Positions 8,123 to 15,400 of a DNA stretch of 52,423 nucleotides are shown piece by piece. Position numbers and translations under genes: made by a program. Source of the DNA: a virus; the IMG/VR virus record IMGVR_UViG_3300021197_001426, positions 1 to 52,423 of that record; one strand, given 5' to 3'. How positions within the stretch are numbered: the first letter of the stretch is position 1; every line of letters begins with the position of its first letter. The notes below the pieces were generated by a model, which was not told the DNA's origin, did not search any database, and was given only the letters and a program-made list of their open reading frames with translations.

Positions 8123-8501
8123 CCTGCTTCTGCCTGTTCATTGCTTTGGTTAATCCATATTTGCGTAAGTCGCCACTAAACAGCCCAAGCTCGATTGCTT
8201 TACGTTCATCTGTCACCGTTATGCTTCGAGTTGTAAGATAATATGGACAAGTTATAAATTTGTCGAGATGTATTATGATTTGTGTGGTTAGTGGAATGTC
8301 TCTTGGATACGGTATATCATATGTGGTAATACCGATTTGATTTATAACATCAAATCCTTCTTCTGTGAGTCTTAGACCGCCATTGCCTTTGGTTCGTGTA
8401 TTTTGCCACCATAATGGCATGTATTCTTTTACATTGATATCATTATAACTTTTATTAAGTTCTTTTAAAAAAAGTTTGGTATAAGTAACCTTGTCAGTCA
8501 A
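8112..8501 (-). CDS. Conserved marine T4-like phage protein, TTG start
   Basis: I place the start at TTG 8499-8501, which overlaps the stop of the preceding gene (TTGACTGA) and has AAGGTGAG upstream, giving 129 residues. The longer frame with an ATG at 8561 lies inside the neighbour. Internal sequence EYMPLWWQNTRTKGNGGLRL and the late block LFSGDLRKYG resemble a protein I recall in many T4-like cyanophages. No function is known to me. No membrane segment is seen. Confidence 0.7.
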   Translation of the reverse strand: MTDKVTYTKLFLKELNKSYNDINVKEYMPLWWQNTRTKGNGGLRLTEEGFDVINQIGITTYDIPYPRDIPLTTQIIIHLDKFITCPYYLTTRSITVTDERKAIELGLFSGDLRKYGLTKAMNRQKQDEN

Positions 8502-8781
8502 ATAACTTCTCACCTTCGGATAGCATATATACCGAAAAGTCCGTACAGTTAAACATGTCATTTAGTTTTTTTGCAAGATTGTGAGCATGTCCTGGATTTG
8601 AAAAACTAGTCTTTTTATACTTAGGACCTGGATAGTTGGTTAGTGCATTTGAACTTTTTAAGTTAAAAGGTTTATCTTGATAAAATACTGCCCAAATGGC
8701 TTCTGCATCTAAAATTTGTTCACATTTATAGGTGACTTTATTTGTATATTCAAGTCTAACAACTGGCTTTGGCCTACTCAT
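8494..8781 (-). CDS. Small conserved phage protein, unknown function
   Basis: A 95-residue protein, basic in its first half (MSRPKPVVRLEYTNKVTYKC), with AIWAVFYQDKPFNLK and NPGHAHNLAKKLN. It looks like a compact single domain, but I do not recognise it. It is preceded by a GATAAATA motif and a hairpin whose loop contains its ribosome-binding site. Confidence 0.65.
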   Translation of the reverse strand: MSRPKPVVRLEYTNKVTYKCEQILDAEAIWAVFYQDKPFNLKSSNALTNYPGPKYKKTSFSNPGHAHNLAKKLNDMFNCTDFSVYMLSEGEKLFD

Positions 8782-8782
8782 A

Positions 8783-8818
8783 ATGCGTGTCCTTTTATTA
8801 ACTACGCATATATTTATC
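8783..8818 (-). promoter_or_regulatory. Late-like motif plus leader hairpin enclosing the ribosome-binding site
   Basis: GATAAATA on the minus strand (8811-8818) is followed by a 6-base inverted repeat (8783-8788 with 8804-8809). The 15-base loop contains AAAGGA, and the ATG begins one base after the stem. The ribosome-binding site is thus displayed in a loop, which could tune translation of the 8494-8781 gene. Both elements are short and could be chance. Confidence 0.35.
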
Positions 8819-8821
8819 CTT

Positions 8822-9064
8822 TTACCAAGCCCCAGAGTCCATATTTACTTCAATAACTTGATCTTCATTGAGTTTTTCAAGTTTACTATCAATGATTTTT
8901 TCCAAGTCTCCATGCAATCTTGCCATAACCTCGCCTAGTGTAAGTGCTAGTATCTTTGCTTGATTAATATCTAGTCTTACTTCTCTTGCTTTACTTTGTT
9001 CAGCAGCTTTAACCATTTGGATCAGCTGTTGTATTGGCATTGTATTAATCGGCTCTGTTGACAT
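8822..9064 (-). CDS. Small helical phage protein, unknown function
   Basis: An 80-residue protein that is almost all predicted helix (MPIQQLIQMVKAAEQSKARE, then ILALTLGEVMARLHGDLEKI), likely a coiled-coil or small binding protein. It overlaps the upstream gene by about 20 bases. It resembles small proteins I recall in T4-like cyanophages, but no function is known to me. Confidence 0.65.
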   Translation of the reverse strand: MSTEPINTMPIQQLIQMVKAAEQSKAREVRLDINQAKILALTLGEVMARLHGDLEKIIDSKLEKLNEDQVIEVNMDSGAW

Positions 9065-9518
9065 TACTTAGTGCTGCTTTCATTTCTAACTCGGTCTTAT
9101 ATGGACCTAAGTATTCATTACGTTCAATAGTAATTAGCTTTGGACAGTAACTTTTAAGCCAGTTAACATTAAACTTAACAAGATAGTATCCGGCACAATA
9201 TACACTTTTAGATTTTTTACTTTTAGTAAACAATGGTAGTTTGTTTTTAATATCATACATACTGTTGTAAGGAGTAGTACGTGTTGGATATCCATGTACT
9301 TCTCTACTAGAAACTGTTTCTTTGTTTGTAATATTTGCTACTAAAAAGTTTTTACCAAATGTCTTTTTTAAGTGATTTTCACTTTTATAAAATTCAATAG
9401 ACCCTTTTTGGCTAACAACAAATCCGTCATCGTTTTTTGAAAGAGTACCGACTCTTAGTCCTTCTTCTTCAACAATCCAGAATTTATCTTTTAGTACAGG
9501 TTTGGCTTTCATAGTCAT
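9045..9518 (-). CDS. Conserved marine T4-like phage protein, unknown function
   Basis: The start is taken as ATG 9516-9518 (MTMKAKPVLKDKFWIVEEEG), which overlaps the TGA of the 5' nuclease gene as ATGA; the frame is open further upstream but that part lies inside the nuclease gene. The product is 157 residues, basic, with a beta-rich N-terminal half and NEYLGPYKTELEMKAAL near the end. I recall similar proteins next to the RNase H-type nuclease in T4-like cyanophages. A role in replication is possible from context only. Confidence 0.7.
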   Translation of the reverse strand: MTMKAKPVLKDKFWIVEEEGLRVGTLSKNDDGFVVSQKGSIEFYKSENHLKKTFGKNFLVANITNKETVSSREVHGYPTRTTPYNSMYDIKNKLPLFTKSKKSKSVYCAGYYLVKFNVNWLKSYCPKLITIERNEYLGPYKTELEMKAALSNVNRAD

Positions 9519-10498
9519 TGTGGGTATCTCGCTTGTAATGGATCTGCATAACTTGCTGCCTGGTCTGCAATACGTTGCATATCCCATTTAGCACAAAACT
9601 TCATAAGACGCATACCAACTTGTGTAACGTTCTTAGGTTCTACTTCTGCAACAGTGTTATCTATTTCTTGTCTAATGTGTTCGGGTTGTGCAGTCAAATC
9701 GCACAATACAACATTACGGTTATAATCATCTAGCACACGATGTTCTGCACCTTCATGATCAGTCCAGCGTTGCAACATCATATTATTCCAACTAAAGCCT
9801 TTTGTAGTTTTGTCTTCAAATGCTTCAACTAGTCCAACTTTGTTCTTTGTACCTTTTTTTCTAACACCTGGATAGGCACTAAACACATTGTCACTAGTAT
9901 CTCCACGCATACATTTTTCGAACAACATGAATTCAGGGTGTGGAGCAGGCTTAGGTTCTCCTGTCTTCTTATCGCACACGGGCTTGCCTTTGTCATCAAA
10001 ATATCCTTCTACTGTAATAGTAGTATTACTTACCCCATTGTACTGACGTACATTAGGCGCAACCAACTGTGCAAAGTCACCGTCTGTGCTAATAATAACA
10101 TGATTGTCATTAGGATGTGCCTGTACCCAGCCTGCAATAAGATCATCTGCTTCTAGTACAGGATTTTGCATTACAGTACAGTTAGTTTTATTGCCAATAA
10201 AGTCTTTGAACTCATCAAAGATCTCCCAAAACAATGTATCTTCTTCTTGCTGTTGTGTAGTCATTGCATCGCGATGTTCTTTGCGATTGCGCTTGTAAGG
10301 CTCGTAATAGTCTTTGCGCCAACTACGTCCTTCTAAGCAGAACACAACATGATCTGCATTAAAGTCCAGCCATGCTTTCTTAACACTATTAAGTGTAATA
10401 TGTAGTGCCATGCCAAGTTTAGTATCAACATCACCACGTACTACATGTCTTGCACGAAAGAATGTGTTTGCTGTATCTACTAAGATATAAGTGCTCAT
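9515..10498 (-). CDS. rnh: FEN-family 5'-3' nuclease (T4 RNase H-like)
   Basis: A 327-residue protein, similar in size to T4 RNase H (305). Acidic metal-binding blocks appear in the FEN order: LVDTANTFFR near the N terminus, RKDYYEPYKRNRKEH (basic arch region), LEADDLIAG, STDGDFAQL and RGDTSDNV, followed by a PGV helix-hairpin-helix start. Such enzymes remove RNA primers and 5' flaps on the lagging strand, working with DNA polymerase and single-strand binding protein. It lies in an overlapping run with the aldolase upstream (4-base overlap). Confidence 0.9.
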   Translation of the reverse strand: MSTYILVDTANTFFRARHVVRGDVDTKLGMALHITLNSVKKAWLDFNADHVVFCLEGRSWRKDYYEPYKRNRKEHRDAMTTQQQEEDTLFWEIFDEFKDFIGNKTNCTVMQNPVLEADDLIAGWVQAHPNDNHVIISTDGDFAQLVAPNVRQYNGVSNTTITVEGYFDDKGKPVCDKKTGEPKPAPHPEFMLFEKCMRGDTSDNVFSAYPGVRKKGTKNKVGLVEAFEDKTTKGFSWNNMMLQRWTDHEGAEHRVLDDYNRNVVLCDLTAQPEHIRQEIDNTVAEVEPKNVTQVGMRLMKFCAKWDMQRIADQAASYADPLQARYPQ

Positions 10499-11298
10499 TT
10501 AGATGCCTCTGTTATTTGTTTAATGTTACTACTTATTTTAGCATTAAATTCTTCATCTGTCAAGTCATAACGCAAGCCTTCTGACAACGCTCTACTAAAG
10601 CTGGCAGTTACGTTATCATTAAGACCTAGTCTATTACACGCTTCTGCTGTGCTGTATCCGCCACTTAGAAACACAACACGTTCTACATTAGGAAACACTG
10701 TAAGGTTGTGATACAAGTTGGGCACTTCTGGCGGCGTTAGTTTGAGAATACACTTGCCTGGATATTCATCTAAGAACTCTTGCAAGTGATACATAAGAGC
10801 GTCTTCGACTTCAGCTTTGATAGGATGATCAATGGGCACTTCTGGTTCAATAATAGGTACAAGCCCATAGTCCCAAATAGTACGAGCAAGCGTAAATTGT
10901 TGTTTGAGTACAGGATGAATCATTCCTACACCATGTACAATGCTACGCATTTTAGTGCCATAGATTCGAGGACCAATGCCGTTTGTAGCCCATTCCAACA
11001 TTTGCTTTACTGGAAACTGTTTGAGTGTGCCATCTTCATCACACCCACTGTCAATCTTTAGGAACGTGTCAATACCTTTTTCATCCAAGACGTTAACCAT
11101 GCCACGTGTGACTGTGTCTTGGTAGAGGATTGCTCCCCAGATGTTACTGTCGTTGAAGTCAGGACTGCTGACCATTCTAAGACGCATAGCATGAACTTTC
11201 TCCATCTTGTCTGCTTCTGTATATTCTTGTCCGTAGCGTTCTAATACACCACCTGTGCTTCCGCCGCTGTGATCCATTGCTGCAATAAATCTACTCAT
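10495..11298 (-). CDS. Class I fructose-bisphosphate aldolase
   Basis: A 267-residue protein. LVPIIEPEVPIDHP, then CILKLTPPEVPNLY (the Lys is the expected Schiff-base residue), FLSGGYSTAEA and ASFSRALSEGLR match bacterial class I fructose-bisphosphate aldolases. The start MSRFIAAMDHSGGST lacks the longer N terminus of some homologues, and the protein is slightly shorter than usual. It would cleave or form fructose 1,6-bisphosphate with no metal ion. In a phage it is an auxiliary metabolic gene, possibly drawing carbon to the pentose phosphate pathway for nucleotides or to sugar nucleotides made by genes at 22-31 kb; that link is inference. Confidence 0.88.
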   Translation of the reverse strand: MSRFIAAMDHSGGSTGGVLERYGQEYTEADKMEKVHAMRLRMVSSPDFNDSNIWGAILYQDTVTRGMVNVLDEKGIDTFLKIDSGCDEDGTLKQFPVKQMLEWATNGIGPRIYGTKMRSIVHGVGMIHPVLKQQFTLARTIWDYGLVPIIEPEVPIDHPIKAEVEDALMYHLQEFLDEYPGKCILKLTPPEVPNLYHNLTVFPNVERVVFLSGGYSTAEACNRLGLNDNVTASFSRALSEGLRYDLTDEEFNAKISSNIKQITEASK

Positions 11299-11455
11299 CT
11301 ATATTCTCCAAAACTAAACATTGATTGTATTCAACTACGTATCCACAGGCACGAAGGAAGTTTTGAAACTCTTCAAGAACAGCATCCATAGACGCATGTT
11401 CTGCCATTTCTATTTCAATCTTTGTGCCGTCACTGTGTTGGTGTGTAAACTTCAT
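11291..11455 (-). CDS. Small ORF coupled to the aldolase gene
   Basis: A 54-residue frame with ATG at 11453-11455 overlapping the preceding stop (ATGA) and its own stop overlapping the aldolase start. It begins MKFTHQHSDGTKIEIEMAEH and has a helical middle with VLEEFQNFLRACGY. Its tight fit between two genes, with no other gene there, supports it. Unknown function. Confidence 0.65.
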   Translation of the reverse strand: MKFTHQHSDGTKIEIEMAEHASMDAVLEEFQNFLRACGYVVEYNQCLVLENIDE

Positions 11456-11778
11456 GATATAATCCAATCCATATTCATCCAGTCAGTATCTTCTGGCATC
11501 ATCTCAACTTTGTCGCCATGCAGTTCTTGAAGTCGTGCCCAGGTACCAGCGTTATTCATTCTTAGCATGTAAGACTCTTTACGACAGCGATATTCAGATC
11601 CACTAGAACCTTTGAAATAGTAGTATTCATCAGTCTCGTTTACTTCTGTAATGCCGCTATTCATTCGCCAACTGTCGCCATCTAAGTAACCACCAGATGT
11701 TCCAACAAGAAGACGATAGTGAGGGTCGTCACCTTTCATCTTGATAACTACCCAGTTATCACATGTGTAATCACTCAT
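11452..11778 (-). CDS. Conserved phage protein, unknown function
   Basis: The start is set at ATG 11776-11778 (MSDYTCDNWVVIKMKGDDPH), which overlaps the TGA of the HAD gene and has AGGGGA seven bases upstream; the longer frame runs into the HAD gene. The product is 108 residues, beta-rich at the N terminus (YRLLVGTSGGYLDGDSW). It has no recognised catalytic motif. It may be a small binding protein. Confidence 0.65.
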   Translation of the reverse strand: MSDYTCDNWVVIKMKGDDPHYRLLVGTSGGYLDGDSWRMNSGITEVNETDEYYYFKGSSGSEYRCRKESYMLRMNNAGTWARLQELHGDKVEMMPEDTDWMNMDWIIS

Positions 11779-12109
11779 AAGTTTCCCCTGTTTCGCGGAA
11801 GAAGTTTTCACTCCAAAATGCTTTGTCGTCAATCCAAATATCGTAGTTTTCTTTTTCGCCAACACTTAGTTCGTGATGCTTTGCACCCCAATCCATTAGT
11901 TGTTTGTATGTAAGTTCAAAATAGTTTACACCACTAACGCAACCTCTTGCTGTCATATACTTAATAGTGTGTCCTGCATCGTATAATGCATTTACTTTAG
12001 CAATGCGTTCAGGCATTGGAATATGATTAGCGTAGTCTTTTTTACCACCACTGTCGGGAATAATAACTTCTTTGCAGATAGTTCCGTCTATATCAATAAC
12101 GTATTTCAT
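11771..12109 (-). CDS. HAD-like phosphatase, small
   Basis: A 112-residue protein with the HAD motif I DIDGTIC near the N terminus, MTARG (motif II region) and DIWIDDKAF (motif IV region with paired Asp). The size and lack of a cap fit small phage HAD phosphatases related to capsular-biosynthesis phosphatases. It probably hydrolyses a small phosphate ester; the substrate cannot be deduced. The ATG at 12107-12109 overlaps the preceding stop. Confidence 0.7.
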   Translation of the reverse strand: MKYVIDIDGTICKEVIIPDSGGKKDYANHIPMPERIAKVNALYDAGHTIKYMTARGCVSGVNYFELTYKQLMDWGAKHHELSVGEKENYDIWIDDKAFWSENFFRETGETYE

Positions 12110-12510
12110 GATACTTCACTTTTTCCTTTATCGAGCGGCACAACATTAATATATCCTGCACCTCTGTTTGTGTCTTGACCTTCTTCTTGAAGCATATTGT
12201 ACACAATATCTTTAAACCACCGATCTACGATTTCCTCTTCTGCGTCAGCCTCTGTTCCATATCCATTAGAAACAAGTTGGTCAATAAAGTATTTGTTCCA
12301 GTCAAGTTCAAAAAAACCATTTCGGATATTATCTTCATTAACTTTCATATCTAATACATTAACCCAAGGCTCTTTCTTTTTGTTAGCATATGTCTTTGGA
12401 TCGTTTTGCAACAAAATTTTATCGTTTTCTTCGTCGATTCTTAGTTGTTGTTCTGCAAGTTCTTTTTCTTTTGCAGTAATACCGGTAATATCTTTTAAAA
12501 ACTTTTTCAT
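12106..12510 (-). CDS. Conserved phage protein, unknown function
   Basis: A 134-residue protein with a helical, charged N-terminal third (FLKDITGITAKEKELAEQQ, a possible coiled coil) and a globular remainder rich in Trp and acidic residues (LDWNKYFIDQLVSNGYG). It overlaps the gene before and after it by 4 bases. I recall similar proteins in marine T4-like phages without known function. Confidence 0.65.
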   Translation of the reverse strand: MKKFLKDITGITAKEKELAEQQLRIDEENDKILLQNDPKTYANKKKEPWVNVLDMKVNEDNIRNGFFELDWNKYFIDQLVSNGYGTEADAEEEIVDRWFKDIVYNMLQEEGQDTNRGAGYINVVPLDKGKSEVS

Positions 12511-12707
12511 GATTCTTCCTTCATATATGCTACATGCTGGGTAATCTCAGTTACTTCGATGTATTTAGGTTCTGTATACGTAGCAGTGCCTTTTACATTT
12601 ACACGAGCATACACATCATTCTTTTGTAGCGCCGCCCAAGTTTTATTGAGCGCTTCTATATCTTTGTTAAACTGTTTTACAAGTTCTGATACTTTTGGAT
12701 CTTTCAT
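12507..12707 (-). CDS. Small conserved phage protein, unknown function
   Basis: A 66-residue protein; helical start (VSELVKQFNKDIEALNKTW) followed by a beta-rich half. The ATG at 12705-12707 overlaps the preceding small ORF by 4 bases. No motif recognised. Confidence 0.6.
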   Translation of the reverse strand: MKDPKVSELVKQFNKDIEALNKTWAALQKNDVYARVNVKGTATYTEPKYIEVTEITQHVAYMKEES

Positions 12708-12796
12708 ATTTGTTTCCTTATCTTGTCGTACTGTTCGTTAGTAATCTTCTTACCTTGTAAATAATCAAGATCGTCTTTACTAAGTCCCCCAGGCAT
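12704..12796 (-). CDS. Possible 30-residue ORF after queE
   Basis: ATG 12794-12796 gives MPGGLSKDDLDYLQGKKITN and a basic end; it overlaps the queE 3' end by 17 bases and the next start by 4. The composition looks protein-like, but no clear ribosome-binding site is seen. The same frame runs further upstream antisense-like through queE, which I treat as non-coding. Confidence 0.4.
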   Translation of the reverse strand: MPGGLSKDDLDYLQGKKITNEQYDKIRKQI

Positions 12797-13736
12797 TTCC
12801 GAATAAGCTGATATGTAATCTTGGGGTGAATCGCCATCCTTCTGCCATACACGCTTCGGCCACGTCTTTAACATTGAGACTGTATTCTTCACTGCGTCCA
12901 CCCATTGGCATAAGATATACTGGACATTGTACCCCGGCATCTTGGTAAGCACTAACAGCTTTTTTAACTTCATCAAAGTCGTCATTAGTAGCCACAACAA
13001 ACTTAAGATAAAGTTCGCTACCGTCAACCCGAGTATACTCACGAGCAACATCAGGCTTGATAGCAGTTTCCCAAGGTTCTCCTGAGACACTAAGTTTTGG
13101 GGAACAACTCCAAGTGACTGTAAGTCTGTCACTGTCGTTGAGATAGTTGTAGAGATCGTCGTGTAAATGTTGTGTAGTGTTTGTTTCAAATGTGATGTTC
13201 CTTAAATCCTGCATACGTGGATGTTCAAACAGCTCTACGTAAAGCCGTTGCCACGCTAACAACGGTTCACCGCCTGTCATGATCAAGTGTACATCTTGAC
13301 CATTATCTTGTACCCACTTACCGTTAGGAGTAAGTGAAAGTAAATGTTCAACTACTTCGTCTACAGTTGCTTGTCTATTAAAGTGTTTAAACTCTGGATA
13401 GATACTAGCATATGTATCACAACCTGTATGTATAATAGGCAAGTCGTTAAACTCTTTAGTAGTTTCATGCACACCTGCGTCAAGTAATCCTTGGACTTCG
13501 GCATTGTGAATAATACCTGCCTTTTGCTTTTCATCACGCATCGGTTCGTTTTTTAAACCAAAGTTCATACAACGAAAGTTACAACCAAAGGTGCGTAGGA
13601 ATACACTGGGTACTCCTACAAACTTGCCTTCGCCTTGCACACTATAAAATGCTTCACTATAACGTAATTTCATAGCTGGCTTTTTGTTAACTGCTTCATA
13701 AGAAGGATAACCTTTTTCAAATACTGGTGCTATCAT
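12780..13736 (-). CDS. queE: QueE-like 7-carboxy-7-deazaguanine synthase (radical SAM) with insertion in the cluster loop
   Basis: A 318-residue protein. SVQGEGKFVGVPSVFLRTFG, CNFRC (Cys52, Cys56), the SAM-binding GGEP (about residue 155) and the C-terminal FTPRLHISLFGN are QueE hallmarks. QueE converts carboxy-tetrahydropterin, the product of QueD, to 7-carboxy-7-deazaguanine. The third cluster Cys seems to be Cys106 in GCDTYAS, matching the CDT end of the usual CxxxCxxC-DT loop, so about 49 residues are inserted between the second and third ligands. At 318 residues it is longer than typical QueE (about 220-245). It overlaps folE by 4 bases, so both pathway steps are translated together. Confidence 0.85.
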   Translation of the reverse strand: MIAPVFEKGYPSYEAVNKKPAMKLRYSEAFYSVQGEGKFVGVPSVFLRTFGCNFRCMNFGLKNEPMRDEKQKAGIIHNAEVQGLLDAGVHETTKEFNDLPIIHTGCDTYASIYPEFKHFNRQATVDEVVEHLLSLTPNGKWVQDNGQDVHLIMTGGEPLLAWQRLYVELFEHPRMQDLRNITFETNTTQHLHDDLYNYLNDSDRLTVTWSCSPKLSVSGEPWETAIKPDVAREYTRVDGSELYLKFVVATNDDFDEVKKAVSAYQDAGVQCPVYLMPMGGRSEEYSLNVKDVAEACMAEGWRFTPRLHISLFGNAWGT

Positions 13737-14464
13737 CTTGGAGCAAACTCCTGCTGTAGTTTAATGTTGTCAAAGAACTCTTTCTTTGTACTAGGATCAG
13801 TTTTAAATGCACCTTTGAGTACACTTGTTTGTGTAAGACTACTATGTGCCATAATGCCTCTATTCTCACAACAACCGTGTGTTGCTTGAATATACACACC
13901 TACATCTTTAGCGTTAGTAGCATCCATGATCTCTTTAGCAATATCATTACATAGTTCTTCTTGCAATGTACCACGTCTAGCACACCATTGCGCAATACGT
14001 GTATACTTCGAAAGTCCAATAAGTTTGTCGGCAGCAATAATACCAATGTATGCAACACCACTCACTGGTTGGTGATGATGTGAACAAACACTTTTAAGTT
14101 CGCTACGCACTACTAGCATACCTTCATACTTGTCTTCTGCTGTATTAGGAAATGCTGTTGCATTAGGTGCTTTAAAATAACGACCTTGCATAAGCTCATG
14201 TATATACATTTTAGCAAGGCGCTTTGCAGTACCTTCACTGTTAGGATCGTTATCGGTGTCGATAATCAATGTTTCAAGTACATCTTGAAACTTGTAGGCT
14301 AGTTCATTTTGAATCTCTTGTAGTTCAAAATCACTAATATGTTCGCTAATATTATCATTAGCAAAAAAGCGAACGCCGTTTTTACGCAAACGCTCGCGAA
14401 CAACTTCACTTACTTTAACTGTATCTACAGTATCAGTATCAAGTCCAGTATTATTTTTTATCAT
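13733..14464 (-). CDS. folE: GTP cyclohydrolase I
   Basis: A 243-residue protein, close to the usual FolE size. ELKSVCSHHHQPVSGVAYIG carries the zinc-binding Cys and paired His block, LIGLSKYTRIAQWCARR is the following conserved helix, and ATHGCCENRG supplies the second Cys region. FolE turns GTP into dihydroneopterin triphosphate, the first step toward 7-deazaguanines (or folate). In this phage it is coupled to queE and driven by its own sigma70-like promoter with a leader hairpin, so DNA modification is a likelier use than folate. The N-terminal 60 residues are a divergent helical region. Confidence 0.92.
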   Translation of the reverse strand: MIKNNTGLDTDTVDTVKVSEVVRERLRKNGVRFFANDNISEHISDFELQEIQNELAYKFQDVLETLIIDTDNDPNSEGTAKRLAKMYIHELMQGRYFKAPNATAFPNTAEDKYEGMLVVRSELKSVCSHHHQPVSGVAYIGIIAADKLIGLSKYTRIAQWCARRGTLQEELCNDIAKEIMDATNAKDVGVYIQATHGCCENRGIMAHSSLTQTSVLKGAFKTDPSTKKEFFDNIKLQQEFAPR

Positions 14465-14478
14465 TTATTTCTCCGAGT

Positions 14479-14498
14479 TATAGACGAGGATGTCTATA
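14479..14498 (-). promoter_or_regulatory. folE 5' leader stem-loop
   Basis: Perfect 7-base stem (14479-14485 with 14492-14498) with a 6-base loop. The predicted transcription start is at about 14498, so the folE mRNA would begin with the hairpin, followed by a GGAG ribosome-binding site. It may stabilise the message. Confidence 0.45.
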
Positions 14499-14504
14499 TA
14501 GTTT

Positions 14505-14533
14505 ATAGTAACATTATTTAGATCTTTTGTCAA
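14505..14533 (-). promoter_or_regulatory. Sigma70-like promoter for folE-queE
   Basis: Minus strand TTGACA (14528-14533), 17-base spacer, TACTAT (14505-14510). The -35 overlaps the stop region of the 14530-14730 gene. Confidence 0.7.
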
Positions 14534-14730
14534 CTAAAATGTACGTTTAACATTTCAATACGATCTGTTGCAGCAGCCATTTTATCAAGTTCTTCTTGAA
14601 TAGCTTCTACAATATCACTATGCTCACCAATGCCTACACTTTGATGCATATACACCATAATATTTGTTTTTGCTCTTTCAAGCTCGCCTTCGGCATGCAT
14701 CCGTGCTGCCTTAACTAGTTGTTCACGCAT
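14530..14730 (-). CDS. Small conserved phage protein, unknown function
   Basis: A 66-residue, largely helical protein (MREQLVKAARMHAEGELERA, IVEAIQEELDKMAAATDRIE). It resembles a small protein I recall from T4-like cyanophages. The ATG overlaps the stop of the 14723-14854 ORF. A small interaction partner is possible; nothing more can be said. Confidence 0.65.
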   Translation of the reverse strand: MREQLVKAARMHAEGELERAKTNIMVYMHQSVGIGEHSDIVEAIQEELDKMAAATDRIEMLNVHFS

Positions 14731-14854
14731 CTTTTTTCTCCTTTAATGCTTGTCTTTTATTGTATTCTTCTAGTTTAACACGATATTCTTCTTCTGTCAA
14801 ACTATGCCAGCCAACACATCTACCTGTTGGCGATCTTCCGCAACCACAACTCAT
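14723..14854 (-). CDS. 43-residue Cys-containing protein
   Basis: ATG 14852-14854 opens a 43-residue frame starting MSCGCGRSPTGRCVGWHSLT, with three Cys and one His that could bind a metal, then a charged helix ending in LKEKKDA. GGAGATAAT lies upstream, and its stop overlaps the next start. Resembles very short ORFs I recall in T4-like marine phages. Unknown function. Confidence 0.7.
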   Translation of the reverse strand: MSCGCGRSPTGRCVGWHSLTEEEYRVKLEEYNKRQALKEKKDA

Positions 14855-14863
14855 ATTATCTCC

Positions 14864-15400
14864 TTAATCATATTCCCATGGATATACTAGCCAGGTGTTT
14901 TCTTCTAACTTGTTTACTTCATCCCACCAATAGTTAACGTCAGGAAACTGGCTACTAAAGTTTTCTGTCATTGTTGCAAATCTCACATTGCCGCCCCATA
15001 CTGTATTCCAGTTTGGATTATTGGGCAAACATCCGCTCTTCCAATCTTGTTTGATCCAGTTGAATGTAGCACCAGTGTCGTTGATGTCATCTACAATAAG
15101 AATGTTTTTCTTTTTAAACACACTGCTGGTGTTATAGTCATTGTCTTCGATATATCCAAATGCATCTTCAGCCATCCAGCAGTTGGTTTCGCATTCTTCA
15201 CCAGGTTTGCCGTCTCGCAGTTTTACTTTGAGTGTTTCCATACGACAATCTAGCAGGTTACTAATACGCAATGCTAATGGAAGGCCGCCTCTTGTAATGC
15301 CGACAACATAGTCTGGTCGCCAGTTGTCTTTGTACATTTTGAGTACAATGTCCATTGCTGCTTTGTGTACATCATCATATGTGTAATATTTTTTTACCAT
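14864..15400 (-). CDS. Phosphoribosyltransferase
   Basis: The start is set at ATG 15398-15400 (MVKKYYTYDDVHKAA), which overlaps the metK stop as ATGGTAA. The product has 178 residues. GITRGGLPLALRIS fits the PRTase N-terminal loop and ILIVDDINDTGATF is the PRPP-binding motif with paired Asp. It most resembles purine or xanthine/hypoxanthine-type phosphoribosyltransferases. It would join a nucleobase with PRPP for nucleotide salvage. A link with deazaguanine base metabolism is conceivable but not shown. Confidence 0.82.
   Translation of the reverse strand: MVKKYYTYDDVHKAAMDIVLKMYKDNWRPDYVVGITRGGLPLALRISNLLDCRMETLKVKLRDGKPGEECETNCWMAEDAFGYIEDNDYNTSSVFKKKNILIVDDINDTGATFNWIKQDWKSGCLPNNPNWNTVWGGNVRFATMTENFSSQFPDVNYWWDEVNKLEENTWLVYPWEYD

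Noticed and set aside
12704-13189. Long 161-codon minus-strand frame over queE
   Set aside because: Most of it overlaps queE in another frame and reads as low-complexity Thr/Leu; only the last 30 codons look real.
14864-15400. Phosphoribosyltransferase as a deazaguanine-specific enzyme
   Set aside because: The motif supports a PRTase in general; nothing visible fixes the base.
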